A stretch of 64,000 nucleotides of DNA from Bog-473 sp963821755 (GTDB lineage Bacteria; Actinomycetota; Acidimicrobiia; Acidimicrobiales; RAAP-2). A model generated the notes under the pieces. It worked only from the letters and a program-made list of their open reading frames with translations, ran no database searches and had not been told where the DNA came from. Below are positions 33,939-42,333 of this stretch, piece by piece. Numbering within the stretch: position 1 is the stretch's first letter; every line of letters starts with the position of its first letter. The DNA lies in assembly GCA_963821755.1 (NCBI GenBank), contig CAWGEX010000003.1, positions 124,001 through 188,000 on the forward strand, in the 5' to 3' direction. The position numbers were made by a program, and so were the translations under genes.

Positions 33939-33962
33939 GCAGGCACGCTATAGGGTGCTGCC

Positions 33963-35153
33963 ATGAGCCCGAACGTTGACGAGCTGGTTGACCGGCTCCT
34001 CGCAGACAAGCCACCGGCGCAGACGCCGGCCAAGGAGTTCCTGGGGGAGCAGTTCGACCGGGGATTGGCCTGGCTGCACTACCCCAAGGATTGCGGCGGA
34101 CTGGACCTGACCCCCAAGGACCAGGCCCGAGCGCAAGCGCGCCTGGCCGCCGGCGGCGCGCCGATCAGTGGTCACAAGAACCCGATCGGGTACGGCATGT
34201 GCGCGCCGACAATCGTCTCGCACGGCACCGACGAGCAGAAGCACAGGTTCCTGCGACCCCTCTTCACGTCCGAGGAGATCTGGTGTCAGCTCTTCAGCGA
34301 GCCCGGGGCCGGGTCCGATGTGGCCGGCCTCTCGACCAAGGCCGAACGGGACGGTGAGGAGTGGGTCCTCAACGGCCAGAAGGTGTGGACCACCCTGGCC
34401 CACATCTCGAAGTTCGGATTGTTGATTGCCCGCACCAACCCCGATGTGCCTAAGCACCGGGGCATGACCGCGTTCCTGGTCGACATGAAGGCTCCGGGGG
34501 TGGAGGTGCGGCCGTTGTACCAGATCACCGGTGAGGCCGAATTCAACGAGGTCTTCTTCACCGAGGCCCGCATGTCCGACGCTCTCCGCATCGGGCCCGA
34601 AGGTGACGGTTGGCGGGTGGCCGTGACCACGCTGATGAACGAGCGGGTCTCCATCGGTGGGGGCGTGGCCCGGAGAGGCGGCGGGCCCATTGCCGAAGCC
34701 ATGAAGATCTGGAGGGAGCGGTGGAAGGGCGACACCTCTCCGCACGCACTGGTCCTACGCGACCGTCTGGTCAACTGCTACATCCGGAGTGAGGCCTTCT
34801 CGATGACCAACCAGCGCGCCTCGCAGGTCCGCCGGGCCGGCACGCCCGGTCCCGAGGGCTCGGTCGGCAAGTTGGCCTTCGCCGAGGAGAACCAGCGGGT
34901 CTTCGACCTCTGCGTCGACATGATGGGCAACGACGGCATGTTGTTCCCGGCCGGCTACCCCATGATCCGGCCCGAGCTCGTGGGGATGTCGAACCCCGAC
35001 CCGCGCAAGATGTTCCTGCGGGTCAGGGCCAACTCCATCGAGGGCGGGACGTCCGAAGTCATGCGCAACATCCTGGCCGAGCGGGTGCTCGGATTGCCCG
35101 GGGATGTGCGCACCGACAAGGAGCTGCCCTGGAAGGACGTGCCCCGCAGCTGA
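33963..35153 (+). CDS. acyl-CoA dehydrogenase
   Basis: The 396-residue protein has the ACAD blocks: CQLFSEPGAGSDVAGLSTKA (FAD and substrate binding), EEWVLNGQKVWTTLAHISKF, MTAFLVDMKAPGVEV, and the C-terminal RVRANSIEGGTSEVMRNILA segment. It is of normal family length and oxidises an acyl-CoA at the alpha-beta position, passing electrons to ETF. Chain-length preference cannot be read. It is divergent from the secreted propeller gene with a 24-base gap. It contains no frame disruption, unlike the pilus genes that follow. Confidence 0.95.
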   Translation: MSPNVDELVDRLLADKPPAQTPAKEFLGEQFDRGLAWLHYPKDCGGLDLTPKDQARAQARLAAGGAPISGHKNPIGYGMCAPTIVSHGTDEQKHRFLRPLFTSEEIWCQLFSEPGAGSDVAGLSTKAERDGEEWVLNGQKVWTTLAHISKFGLLIARTNPDVPKHRGMTAFLVDMKAPGVEVRPLYQITGEAEFNEVFFTEARMSDALRIGPEGDGWRVAVTTLMNERVSIGGGVARRGGGPIAEAMKIWRERWKGDTSPHALVLRDRLVNCYIRSEAFSMTNQRASQVRRAGTPGPEGSVGKLAFAEENQRVFDLCVDMMGNDGMLFPAGYPMIRPELVGMSNPDPRKMFLRVRANSIEGGTSEVMRNILAERVLGLPGDVRTDKELPWKDVPRS

Positions 35154-35248
35154 CCCCGTCAGTTGACCCGTCAGTGGACCCCTCGGCTGAGTGACAGCTG
35201 AGAATCAGCTGGGCCACCGTGCCTGGGACCTCGTACCCGGAGGCCGCG

Positions 35249-35268
35249 TATAGGCCTTTATACCTATA
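35249..35268. promoter_or_regulatory. 20-base AT-rich palindrome
   Basis: TATAGG-N8-CCTATA (35249-35268) is a perfect 6-base inverted repeat in otherwise GC-rich spacer DNA, 114 bases before the small gene at 35382. It may be an operator for a dimeric regulator or part of a promoter. Confidence 0.35.
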
Positions 35269-35381
35269 GACCGCCCGCCGTGCGCCTCGTACCATTTCAT
35301 CCAGGGGAATACGGGTCCTCCAGGTGTCCGCGGTGTCGGGCACGTGGAAGCTCGCCAATGTGCAACGGGAAATGGGGCCAT

Positions 35382-35606
35382 GTGACGCTCAACGAAATGT
35401 TTACGGACGAGAACTCTCGCACGTTCGAGCAACGACGCGACGAAGTCGTATCGATCGTGGAAGGGGCGACGGACCTCCAGGGGGCCGACGAAGTGTTCCG
35501 GGGCATCGTCGAGCGGGTGCGGGCCGCAGGCAGCGAGAACGAATTCAATGACGCATTCGAGGTTCTCGAGTGGGCCATGAGTGAGATCCCGCTGTCTGTT
35601 CACTAA
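35382..35606 (+). CDS. small acidic hypothetical protein
   Basis: The 74-residue product from GTG 35382 is predicted to be all-helical and acidic (MFTDENSRTFEQRRDEVVSI, then GADEVFRGIVERVRAAG), with no signal peptide or membrane segment. No family is recognised. ATG 35358 would add eight residues. It lies just upstream of the pilus locus, on the same strand as pilB, about 170 bases from the pilB start. Confidence 0.5.
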   Translation: MTLNEMFTDENSRTFEQRRDEVVSIVEGATDLQGADEVFRGIVERVRAAGSENEFNDAFEVLEWAMSEIPLSVH

Positions 35607-35775
35607 GAAGTTCGACGGGCGGCGGGCCAAATCGGCGCGCCGCGAGCAGCGGATCGCAGAATGGCCATCACGGTGGTCAGCCCCACGAAGGGGTGCATAC
35701 CAGCAGGTGACCAGTAGAAAGTAGACTGAATGACATGGCGGAAAATCTCACAACGTTGACGGCGGTGATGTCAGC

Positions 35776-37696
35776 GTGAAGCTCAGTCGAAAAGAGAAGA
35801 ACAATTCTGGTCTGAATGTGGCGGTCATTGACGAGGAGACCAGACCGAACGGGAACGGATCACTCCCGCACGGCCGAGTCGGCCGGATCGACCATCGGCC
35901 GGCACGCGTCGAGAATCCACTCGGGCAATGGCACGGAGAACGGCAACGGCAACGGCAACGGAACGGGCATCGGCAACGGCACCGCTCCCAGAGCGGGGAC
36001 GGAATCCGCCGTTGGGCTGATCGGGGGCTTGCTGGTTGAGCGTGGCCTGGTCACCGAGGCCCAAGTCCTGCAGGCGCGTGCCGTGCAGGAGGAATCAGGC
36101 GGCCGGCTCGGCGAGGTGCTGGTCGGGATGGGCGCCCTCGGACAACGGGATCTGGTGGGCGCGCTGGCCGAGTTCTTCGGCATGACCGCAACCGACCTCC
36201 GTCGCGACAACCCCGAATCGGCCGCACTGGCGCTGGTGCCCGAAGAGGTCGCTCGTGAGCACCTGGCCATGCCCATCCGCCTCGACGACGACGGGCTGCA
36301 TATCGCGGTCTCCGACAAGCCGAGTGAGGAATTGCGGCTCGTACTCTCCGAGACGAGTGGCCACCAGGTCCGCCTGACGCTCGCTCCGCTGACCGACATC
36401 CGATGGGCCATCGACAGCAGCTACCGGGCCATCGGCGGCGTGGACAAGCTGGTGGAGGCGTTCGAGGCGGTGGAAGGGACGCGGCAAGCGCACCCGATGA
36501 CCGTCCCGATACCGAAGAGTCGTCGACCGACGATGCACCGGTCGTCCAGGTCGTCGCCCGCATTCTGACCCAGGCCAAGCGCGACCGGGCCTCCGACGTG
36601 CACATCGAGCCCTCGCAGGACGATCGTCCGCGTCCGCTTCCGGATCGACGGCGCCCTCAAGGAGGTCCTCGATGCTCCCGGCGGCGATGGGCGTCGGCCT
36701 CGTCAGCCGCATCAAGATCATGGCGGGCATGAACATCGTCGAGCGGCGCCGTCCGCAGGACGGCCAGCTCACGACCGAGATCGACGGGAAGGACACCGAC
36801 GTCCGGGTCTCCACGGCCGCCACCATCTGGGGCGAGAAGTGCGTCATGCGGATCCTCGACAAGACCCGCTCGGTCCTCCGGCTCGACGACCTCGGCATGC
36901 CGGCGGACACCCACGCCACGTTCTCGAAGCTCGTGCGGGCGCCCTTCGGCATGGTGCTCTGCGCCGGCCCGACCGGCAGCGGCAAGACCACGACGCTCTA
37001 CGCCACGCTCACCGAGGTCAGCGATCCGACGCGCAACGTCATGACGATCGAGGACCCGGTCGAGTACGTCTTCCCTTCCATCAACCAGATCCAGACCAAC
37101 GAACAGGCGGGGCTCACCTTCGCCACCGGGCTGAAGTCGATCCTGCGCCAGGACCCCGACGTGATCCTGGTCGGCGAGATCCGGGACGTGGAGACGGCTC
37201 GGATCGCCGTGCAGTCCGCGCTCACCGGGCACTTCGTGCTCTCCTCGCTGCACGCCACCGACTCGGTCTCGGCCCTGCACCGATTCCTCGACATGGGGAT
37301 CGAGTCGTTCCTCATCGCCTCCTCGGTGGTCGCCATCGTCGGGCAGCGCCTGGTGCGACGGATCTGCCCGTCGTGCAAGACGCGCTACACGCCGACCGAC
37401 GAGGAGCGTGACCTTCTACGAGGAGAGCGGCGGGCCGCGAGAAGAGGGACTTCTACCACGGCACCGGCTGCAACTTCTGCGGCGACACCGGCTATCAGGA
37501 CCGAATCGGCGTCTACGAGCTCCTCCAGATGACGCCTGAGATCAAGCGCCTGATCGTCGGTTGGGCCACCCAGGACGAGTTGCGGCGCCTGGCCCAGAAG
37601 CAGGGCATGCGCACGCTGCGTGAGGAGGCCATCAGCCTGGTGGCTCAGGACGTCACGACGGTTTCAGAGGTCATCCGAAGCATATATACTTCTTAA
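35776..37696 (+). pseudogene. pilB: type IV pilus assembly ATPase PilB (GspE family), multiple frameshifts
   Basis: Joined frames give a complete PilB of about 640 residues. They contain a Gly/Asn-rich N-terminus, an MshEN-type domain (GLLVERGLVTEAQVLQARAV, then RLGEVLVGMGALGQRDLVGA) that can bind c-di-GMP in homologues, the N2 domain (VHIEPSQDD, VRFRIDGALKEVLDAP), Walker A CAGPTGSGKTTTLYATL, Asp box MTIEDPVEY, Walker B ILVGEIRDVETARIAVQSA, and a zinc tetracysteine (CPSC, CNFC). The frame changes within 35845-35945 and near 36485, 36620, 36677, 37406 and 37440. At 36485 a G-run seems one base short, and at 36677 CCC seems one base too long. Conservation between the breaks is full, so recent damage or base errors are more likely than old decay. 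pilC follows directly. Confidence 0.8.
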
Positions 37697-37725
37697 GGCG
37701 GAAGTAGGGGGAAAGGCGGAAGGCG

Positions 37726-38940
37726 ATGGAGAAGTTTCAATACAGCGCGCTCGACAACGCTGGGGAGCGAGGTCACCGGGGTCGAGCAAGCCAGCTCATC
37801 CGGCGCGGCCCACCTGGCCCTGCTCGAGCGGGGCTTCCAGCCGTCTGAGGTGACGGAGAAGAAGAGCGTCCTCCAGTTCGAGATCACGAAGAAGACGGTG
37901 TCCCGCAAGGACATCATGCACTTCTCGCGCCAGCTCGGCGTCTTCGTCGAGGCCGGCATCCCGATCATGGAGGCCCTGGAGGTCATCGCCGAGGAGACGA
38001 CCGACAAGCTCCTGAACAAGGCCCTCTACGACATGATCGACCGGCTGCAGGCCGGTGACACCTTCGCCTCGGCCGCGGCTGCGCATCCGGAAGCCTTCCC
38101 CGACTACTACGTCGGGATCCTCGCGTCGGCCGAGTTGACCGGCAACGCTCGACACGGTGCTGAACCAGCTCGCCGACTACATCGAACGCGATATCGACGC
38201 TCGGGGGAAGGTCACCTCGGCCCTCATCTATCCGGCCGTGGTGGCCGTGATGGCCGTCGTGATCGTCGTCGTCCTCGCCACCTTCGTGCTGCCGCGTTTC
38301 AGACCTTCTTCAAGTCCTTCCATGCCACGCTGCCGCTCCCGACCCGCATGCTGCTCAGCGTCTCGGGCTTCGTCTCGAGCTGGTGGTTCGCCATCGTTGG
38401 CGGCCTCATTCTCGTGGTGGTCGCGGCTTCATCGCCCTGCGCCGGTCAACGGCCGGCCGGGCGCGGCTCGACTGCGGTCATCCTGAAGCTGCCCGATCCT
38501 GGGCGACCTCGTCGCAGGCCGCGGTCATCGAGCGGATCTGTCGGATCCTCTCTTCGATGATCCATGCCGGCGTCGCACTGCCCGAGGCGATGTCCGTCAC
38601 TGCGAACTCGGCGAACAATGCCGTGTACCGGCAGGGCGTCCTCGACATTCGCGAGGAGATGATGGAGGGCCAGGGCTTGGCCGATCCGCTGGCCCGGACC
38701 GGGCTGTTCCCGGGGGCGGCCCGCCAGATGTTCCGGGTCGGCGAGGAGACGGGGACGCTCGACCAGCAGCTCGAGACCGCAGCGACGTTCTACAACCGTG
38801 AGCTCGACGTCAAGGTCAAGCGCTTCACGAGTCTGTTCGAACCGGTCGTGATCATCTTCATGGGCGTGATCGTCGGCTTCGTCGCCGTTGCCCTCGTCTC
38901 GGCCATGTACGGCATCTACAAGCAGGTGAAGATCCAGTAG
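37726..38940 (+). pseudogene. pilC: type IV pilus inner-membrane platform PilC (GspF family), multiple frameshifts
   Basis: Joined frames give a near-complete PilC: start MEKFQYSALD, a first GspF domain (MHFSRQLGVFVEAGIPIMEA, GILASAELTGN, LDTVLNQLADYIERDI), a membrane helix (AVVAVMAVVIVVVLATFVLP), then a second domain (SSMIHAGVALPEAMSV, MFRVGEETGTLDQQLE) and a last helix ending MYGIYKQVKIQ. Breaks lie near 37763 (one extra G in GGGG), 38147 (one extra G), 38298 (one C missing), 38430 (one G missing) and two or more at 38470-38520. PilC links PilB to the growing pilus in the membrane. It begins 29 bases after pilB. Confidence 0.8.
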
Positions 38941-39339
38941 GAGGCATCTTCAGCAGCCGGGAGCGTCAAATTCGACCACGCTGAGCGAGGTCATCTGCGG
39001 CACCTTTGAGAATGGTTGGCACGTCCGGGTCATATTCGCCAACATCGACGGGATGGCAACGACGGACCCGGCCACGCTCACAGTCCCATAGACCTTCAGT
39101 CCGGGGCATTCAGCATGGAAAAAGAGGGCCGAAGCCGCGCCCGAATGCGCAATGAAAGGGGCCAAGGTGATGGGTCGGACAATCGTGAAGAATGGGTAGA
39201 TGGCCGCCTCGGAAGAGCCTCAACGAGCCGTCAGTGCAGAGGGCATCTCCGAGCAGGGAGGTGAGTCCGCCTGCTTAGCTCACCGTGTCTGCTCCGGGTG
39301 CGGCATCGTGCTGGACGGATCTGGAGCTCATGCGCCCGG
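38941..39339. other. spacer after pilC without a recognisable gene
   Basis: About 400 bases contain short open frames only. A minus-strand frame (38950-39165) encodes a locally protein-like stretch (VYGTVSVAGSVVAIPSMLAN) but has no start signal or family. Nothing else is supported. Confidence 0.4.
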
Positions 39340-39537
39340 ATGTCGAGCCGAGAAGGAACGCCGTGGCCCGTCGCAGAGTCCCTCCGAAGCCAGCTGTACC
39401 GGACCGCTCGCGACCTGGGCAACGTCCAGGATGCCAAGGGCGGCCGAATGTCTTACGGCAAGCGGGCGGTGCGCCGGAAGGTCTACCGGACATCCAACGG
39501 GATCAACCGGCTGGTGCTGAAGGACTTTGGGCTGTAG
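39340..39537 (+). CDS. small basic hypothetical protein
   Basis: The 65-residue product ends in LRSQLYRTARDLGNVQDAKG, then RMSYGKRAVRRKVYRTSNGI and VLKDFGL. This highly basic helical pattern recalls the small 'LYRxARxLGxxxA' proteins common in actinobacteria as I remember them. The true start is uncertain because the residues before LRSQLYR have poor codon use. It lies between pilC and the broken acyltransferase. No function is known. Confidence 0.5.
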   Translation: MSSREGTPWPVAESLRSQLYRTARDLGNVQDAKGGRMSYGKRAVRRKVYRTSNGINRLVLKDFGL

Positions 39538-39641
39538 CCATGGTGTTCGACCAGGGTGAAGCCCTCGGAATCGGATAGCGGATCCGGCGGATCCGGCGTG
39601 GGCGATATGACCGACAGCGTCGCGGATTTGGTTGAGCATGA

Positions 39642-40806
39642 ACTCCTGCGGCCGGGGACGAGTCGGGAACGGCGCCTGGGGATCGCCGGTTCCGACCCGA
39701 CGTCGAAGGTCTTCGTGCGGTTGCGGTCCTGCTGGTGGTCCTCCACCACGGGGGCCTAAAGCTTCTCGGTGGGGGCTATGTAGGGGTCGACGTCTTCTTC
39801 GTCATCTCGGGCTTCGTAATCACCGGAGTCCTACTCAGAGAGCGAGTGTCGAGTGGACGAACGTCGTTTCTGAGGTTCTCCGGGCGTCGTAGTCGTCGGA
39901 TCGTTCCGGCAGCGACCCTCGTAATCGTTGTGACTGTTACGGCGACCGATTGGGTGCTCGGCGCCATCTACGGGGATCCGACCGCGACTGATGCACGATG
40001 GACCGCTGTCCTTTTTGCCAATTTCCACTTCACCTCGCTTGGAACGAGTTACCTGAACGCACAACAACCTCCGTTACCGCTTCTGAATTTCTTGTCACTG
40101 GCTGTCGAGGAGCAGTTCTACCTCGTGTACCCGGCGTTGTTTGTGCTCATTGCGACACTGCGTAGCAAACTCTCGCTGCGCGTTCGACTGGTCATTGGCC
40201 TCGTTGCGGTGATCGCGATCTCTTCACGCTGTCCGTAGTCCAGACGAATTCCAACCCTACGGTTGCCTACTTGTCCCCATTCACCAGGGCCTGGGAGCTG
40301 GCGCTGGGAGCGTTGGTAGCAGTCGGAACCAAATGCCTGCTCCGCCTCCAGCGCTCCACCTCTTCGATCATGACGTGGGTGGAATGGGCGCGATCGGTTT
40401 CTCGGCGATTGTCTTCGGCGACAACACCGTGTATCCCGGGTCGCTCGTTGCGGTCCCAGTCCTTGGGGCCGGGCTTGGTCATAGCCGGTGGGGTAAGAGC
40501 GCATCGTTGGGGCGCTGAAAGCGTCCTCGGAATCCGTCTCTTCCGCTGGATTGGAGGCTTTCGTACTCTTTGTACCTATGGCATTGGCCGTTGCTGGTCA
40601 TCGCTGCGGACGCTGCCGGTCGGCCAAGCCTGCCATTTCGGCAGAATGCAGTCTGGCTGCTGGTCGCTCTTGCTGCGTCTGTGGTCACCTACCGGTTCGT
40701 CGAGAACATCGTCCGTCATGCGCCTATATTCCGACGGGCGATCGCCTCGATCGGACTAGGGATTGTCCTGATTGTGCTCACTGTCGCAGTGCCACGGTTG
40801 CATTGA
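39642..40806 (+). pseudogene. acyltransferase 3 (OafA/YrhL-like) membrane protein, decayed
   Basis: Starting without a start codon, the first frame gives FRPDVEGLRAVAVLLVVLHH and GYVGVDVFFVISGFVITGVL, the hallmark N-terminus of O-acyltransferases, and runs through SLAVEEQFYLVYPALFVLIA to about 40222. Later segments lie in other frames: LSPFTRAWELALGALVAVGT (40271 on), GAIGFSAIVFGDNTVYPG (about 40385), and YLWHWPLLVIAADAAG to VTYRFVENIVRH (40570-40806). At least four frame changes occur. The usual C-terminal SGNH domain is not detected. Intact relatives acylate surface polysaccharides. GC content is lower than in the flanking pilus genes. Confidence 0.7.
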
Positions 40807-41175
40807 ATGCAGGATTAGGTGGCCTCTCTGCACGTGTAGCTCCTCTTTCGAACTCCGAAGACCAGCCCTGGTCGACGCGTTTCAAATCTGCGGTCTGTTC
40901 CCACAGATTTGATGCCGCCGCTGGCCGACGCTCCCATTCCTCTGTTGGGAATTGGGAACAATTCGAAAGAAGGATTGCTACTCCGTCGCTGGCTCAAATC
41001 AGCGGATAGCGAGGGGTTCTGTCTTGCGGGACGAACGAAGCCCCGACGACGACACCCGATGAAAGGTGAGCTGCCAGATTCTCCAGATTACGGATGCGTT
41101 CAGGGAGACTCGGAGCTGTGGAGTCAATACGTGCACGTCCGGGAGCTCGGATCTCCTGACAAACCGCCGAAGGTC
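40807..41175. other. spacer with possible acyltransferase 3' remnant
   Basis: A shifted frame after the stop continues NAGLGGLSARVAPLSNSEDQ, which would suit the linker beyond the last acyltransferase helix, but no SGNH motif follows. The remaining bases up to the convergent pilX-like gene show nothing recognisable. Confidence 0.4.
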
Positions 41176-42333
41176 TTACGAATTCGTGAAGACTGGTCCG
41201 CTGGCGCTGGTGCCGTTCGTTGTGGTCACACTGACAACGTATGCTCCGGCCGGCGCATTGGTCGGCGAGATCGCTGTGATCGAGGTGGACCCGACCACTG
41301 ATACCGCTGTCGCCGTAAACGAACCGCCGCCTCCGGTGAATGTGACGACCGGCGGCGTGCCATTCGTACCGTTGACGAACCCAGTACCGGTGATCGTCAC
41401 CGACGTGCCATGTTGAACCTGTCCCGTGGTGGGACTGAGGCTCGTGACGGTCGGCTTGACGGGTGCATAGCTGAAATTGCTGGCGGTGGTGTGAGCGCTC
41501 GTGCCACCCGGGGTGGTGACGGCGACGTAGTAGGCCGTCCCCGTCGTCGTTATGGCCGGCGAGGTAGCCGTGAGAGTCGTAGCGCTTGTCACGTTGACGT
41601 TCGAGGCGGGAATGATCACATTGTCGGTTGGATTGGTATCGACGAAGTTGACGGTGGTTGCGTTCGGGACGAAGCCCGACCCAGTGATCGTCATCCCCGT
41701 TTGACCGGTGATGGAGCCCGACGAGGGATTGACCGCGGACACGGTGGGTACCAACGGCGACCAAACCAGACTATTGACCGTGATACCAGTGCCGCAGTAC
41801 ACGGCACACTGCCCGGAGTTCGGCGCACTGACCCCGGGCGGATAGTCGTCGAAGGTGACCACTTCTTGGAGCAGGGGATGCAACGCGCAGGCGGCGGCGT
41901 CTGTCGTCACGAAAGTCGGGCAGGCCGAAAGGGTGACAACGCGAGAGTTGGCGCTGGAGGGTGTCCAGGCGGTACTACACCAGACGTCGATATTTGCGAA
42001 GCTGGAAGGCGGGCTGGACCCCCAACAGTACGTTGGTGGGCTGGCGTTGAGAGTCTGAGCTATCCCGCCCGTCTCCAGCGTCGGGGTGTACCGGATGCTT
42101 TGGACCGCGACTTGGATCGCATTGCTGGCTGCGTTGTCAACCGTTCTGGTTGCAGTGAAGTGGACGGAGTTCAGCAAGTTGTTCGACGTTGAACCTGCAA
42201 GTGCGAGGACCATGCCGCTCACGGCGACAAGGAATATCAGTGCCAGGATCAGCACGGCACCAACCTCATCGCGGGCGGCGTCCTTGCGACGACTCTTCCA
42301 TCGGCCGATCATGTTTCCATTGTTGGTTGTCAT
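41176..42333 (-). CDS. PilX-like minor pilin with IPT/TIG domains
   Basis: The 385-residue protein has a basic N-terminus, then the prepilin-like segment DEVGAVLILALIFLVAVSGM with a membrane helix and no Glu at +5, as in PilX-type proteins. A Cys-containing middle region follows (PPTYCWGSSPPSSF, CSTAWTPSS, LSACPTF), and then two IPT/TIG Ig-like domains beginning PTVSAVNPSSGSITGQTGMT and PTVTSLSPTTGQVQHGTSVT. It starts at ATG 42333, overlapping the stop of the giant prepilin by 4 bases. Pilins with C-terminal TIG domains are unusual. It is likely exported and built into the pilus or its tip complex. Confidence 0.82.
   Translation of the reverse strand: MTTNNGNMIGRWKSRRKDAARDEVGAVLILALIFLVAVSGMVLALAGSTSNNLLNSVHFTATRTVDNAASNAIQVAVQSIRYTPTLETGGIAQTLNASPPTYCWGSSPPSSFANIDVWCSTAWTPSSANSRVVTLSACPTFVTTDAAACALHPLLQEVVTFDDYPPGVSAPNSGQCAVYCGTGITVNSLVWSPLVPTVSAVNPSSGSITGQTGMTITGSGFVPNATTVNFVDTNPTDNVIIPASNVNVTSATTLTATSPAITTTGTAYYVAVTTPGGTSAHTTASNFSYAPVKPTVTSLSPTTGQVQHGTSVTITGTGFVNGTNGTPPVVTFTGGGGSFTATAVSVVGSTSITAISPTNAPAGAYVVSVTTTNGTSASGPVFTNS

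Noticed and set aside
35776..38940. Programmed ribosomal frameshifting in pilB/pilC
   Set aside because: There are too many breaks, in both directions, without slippery heptamers or following pseudoknots; indels or errors are the simpler explanation.
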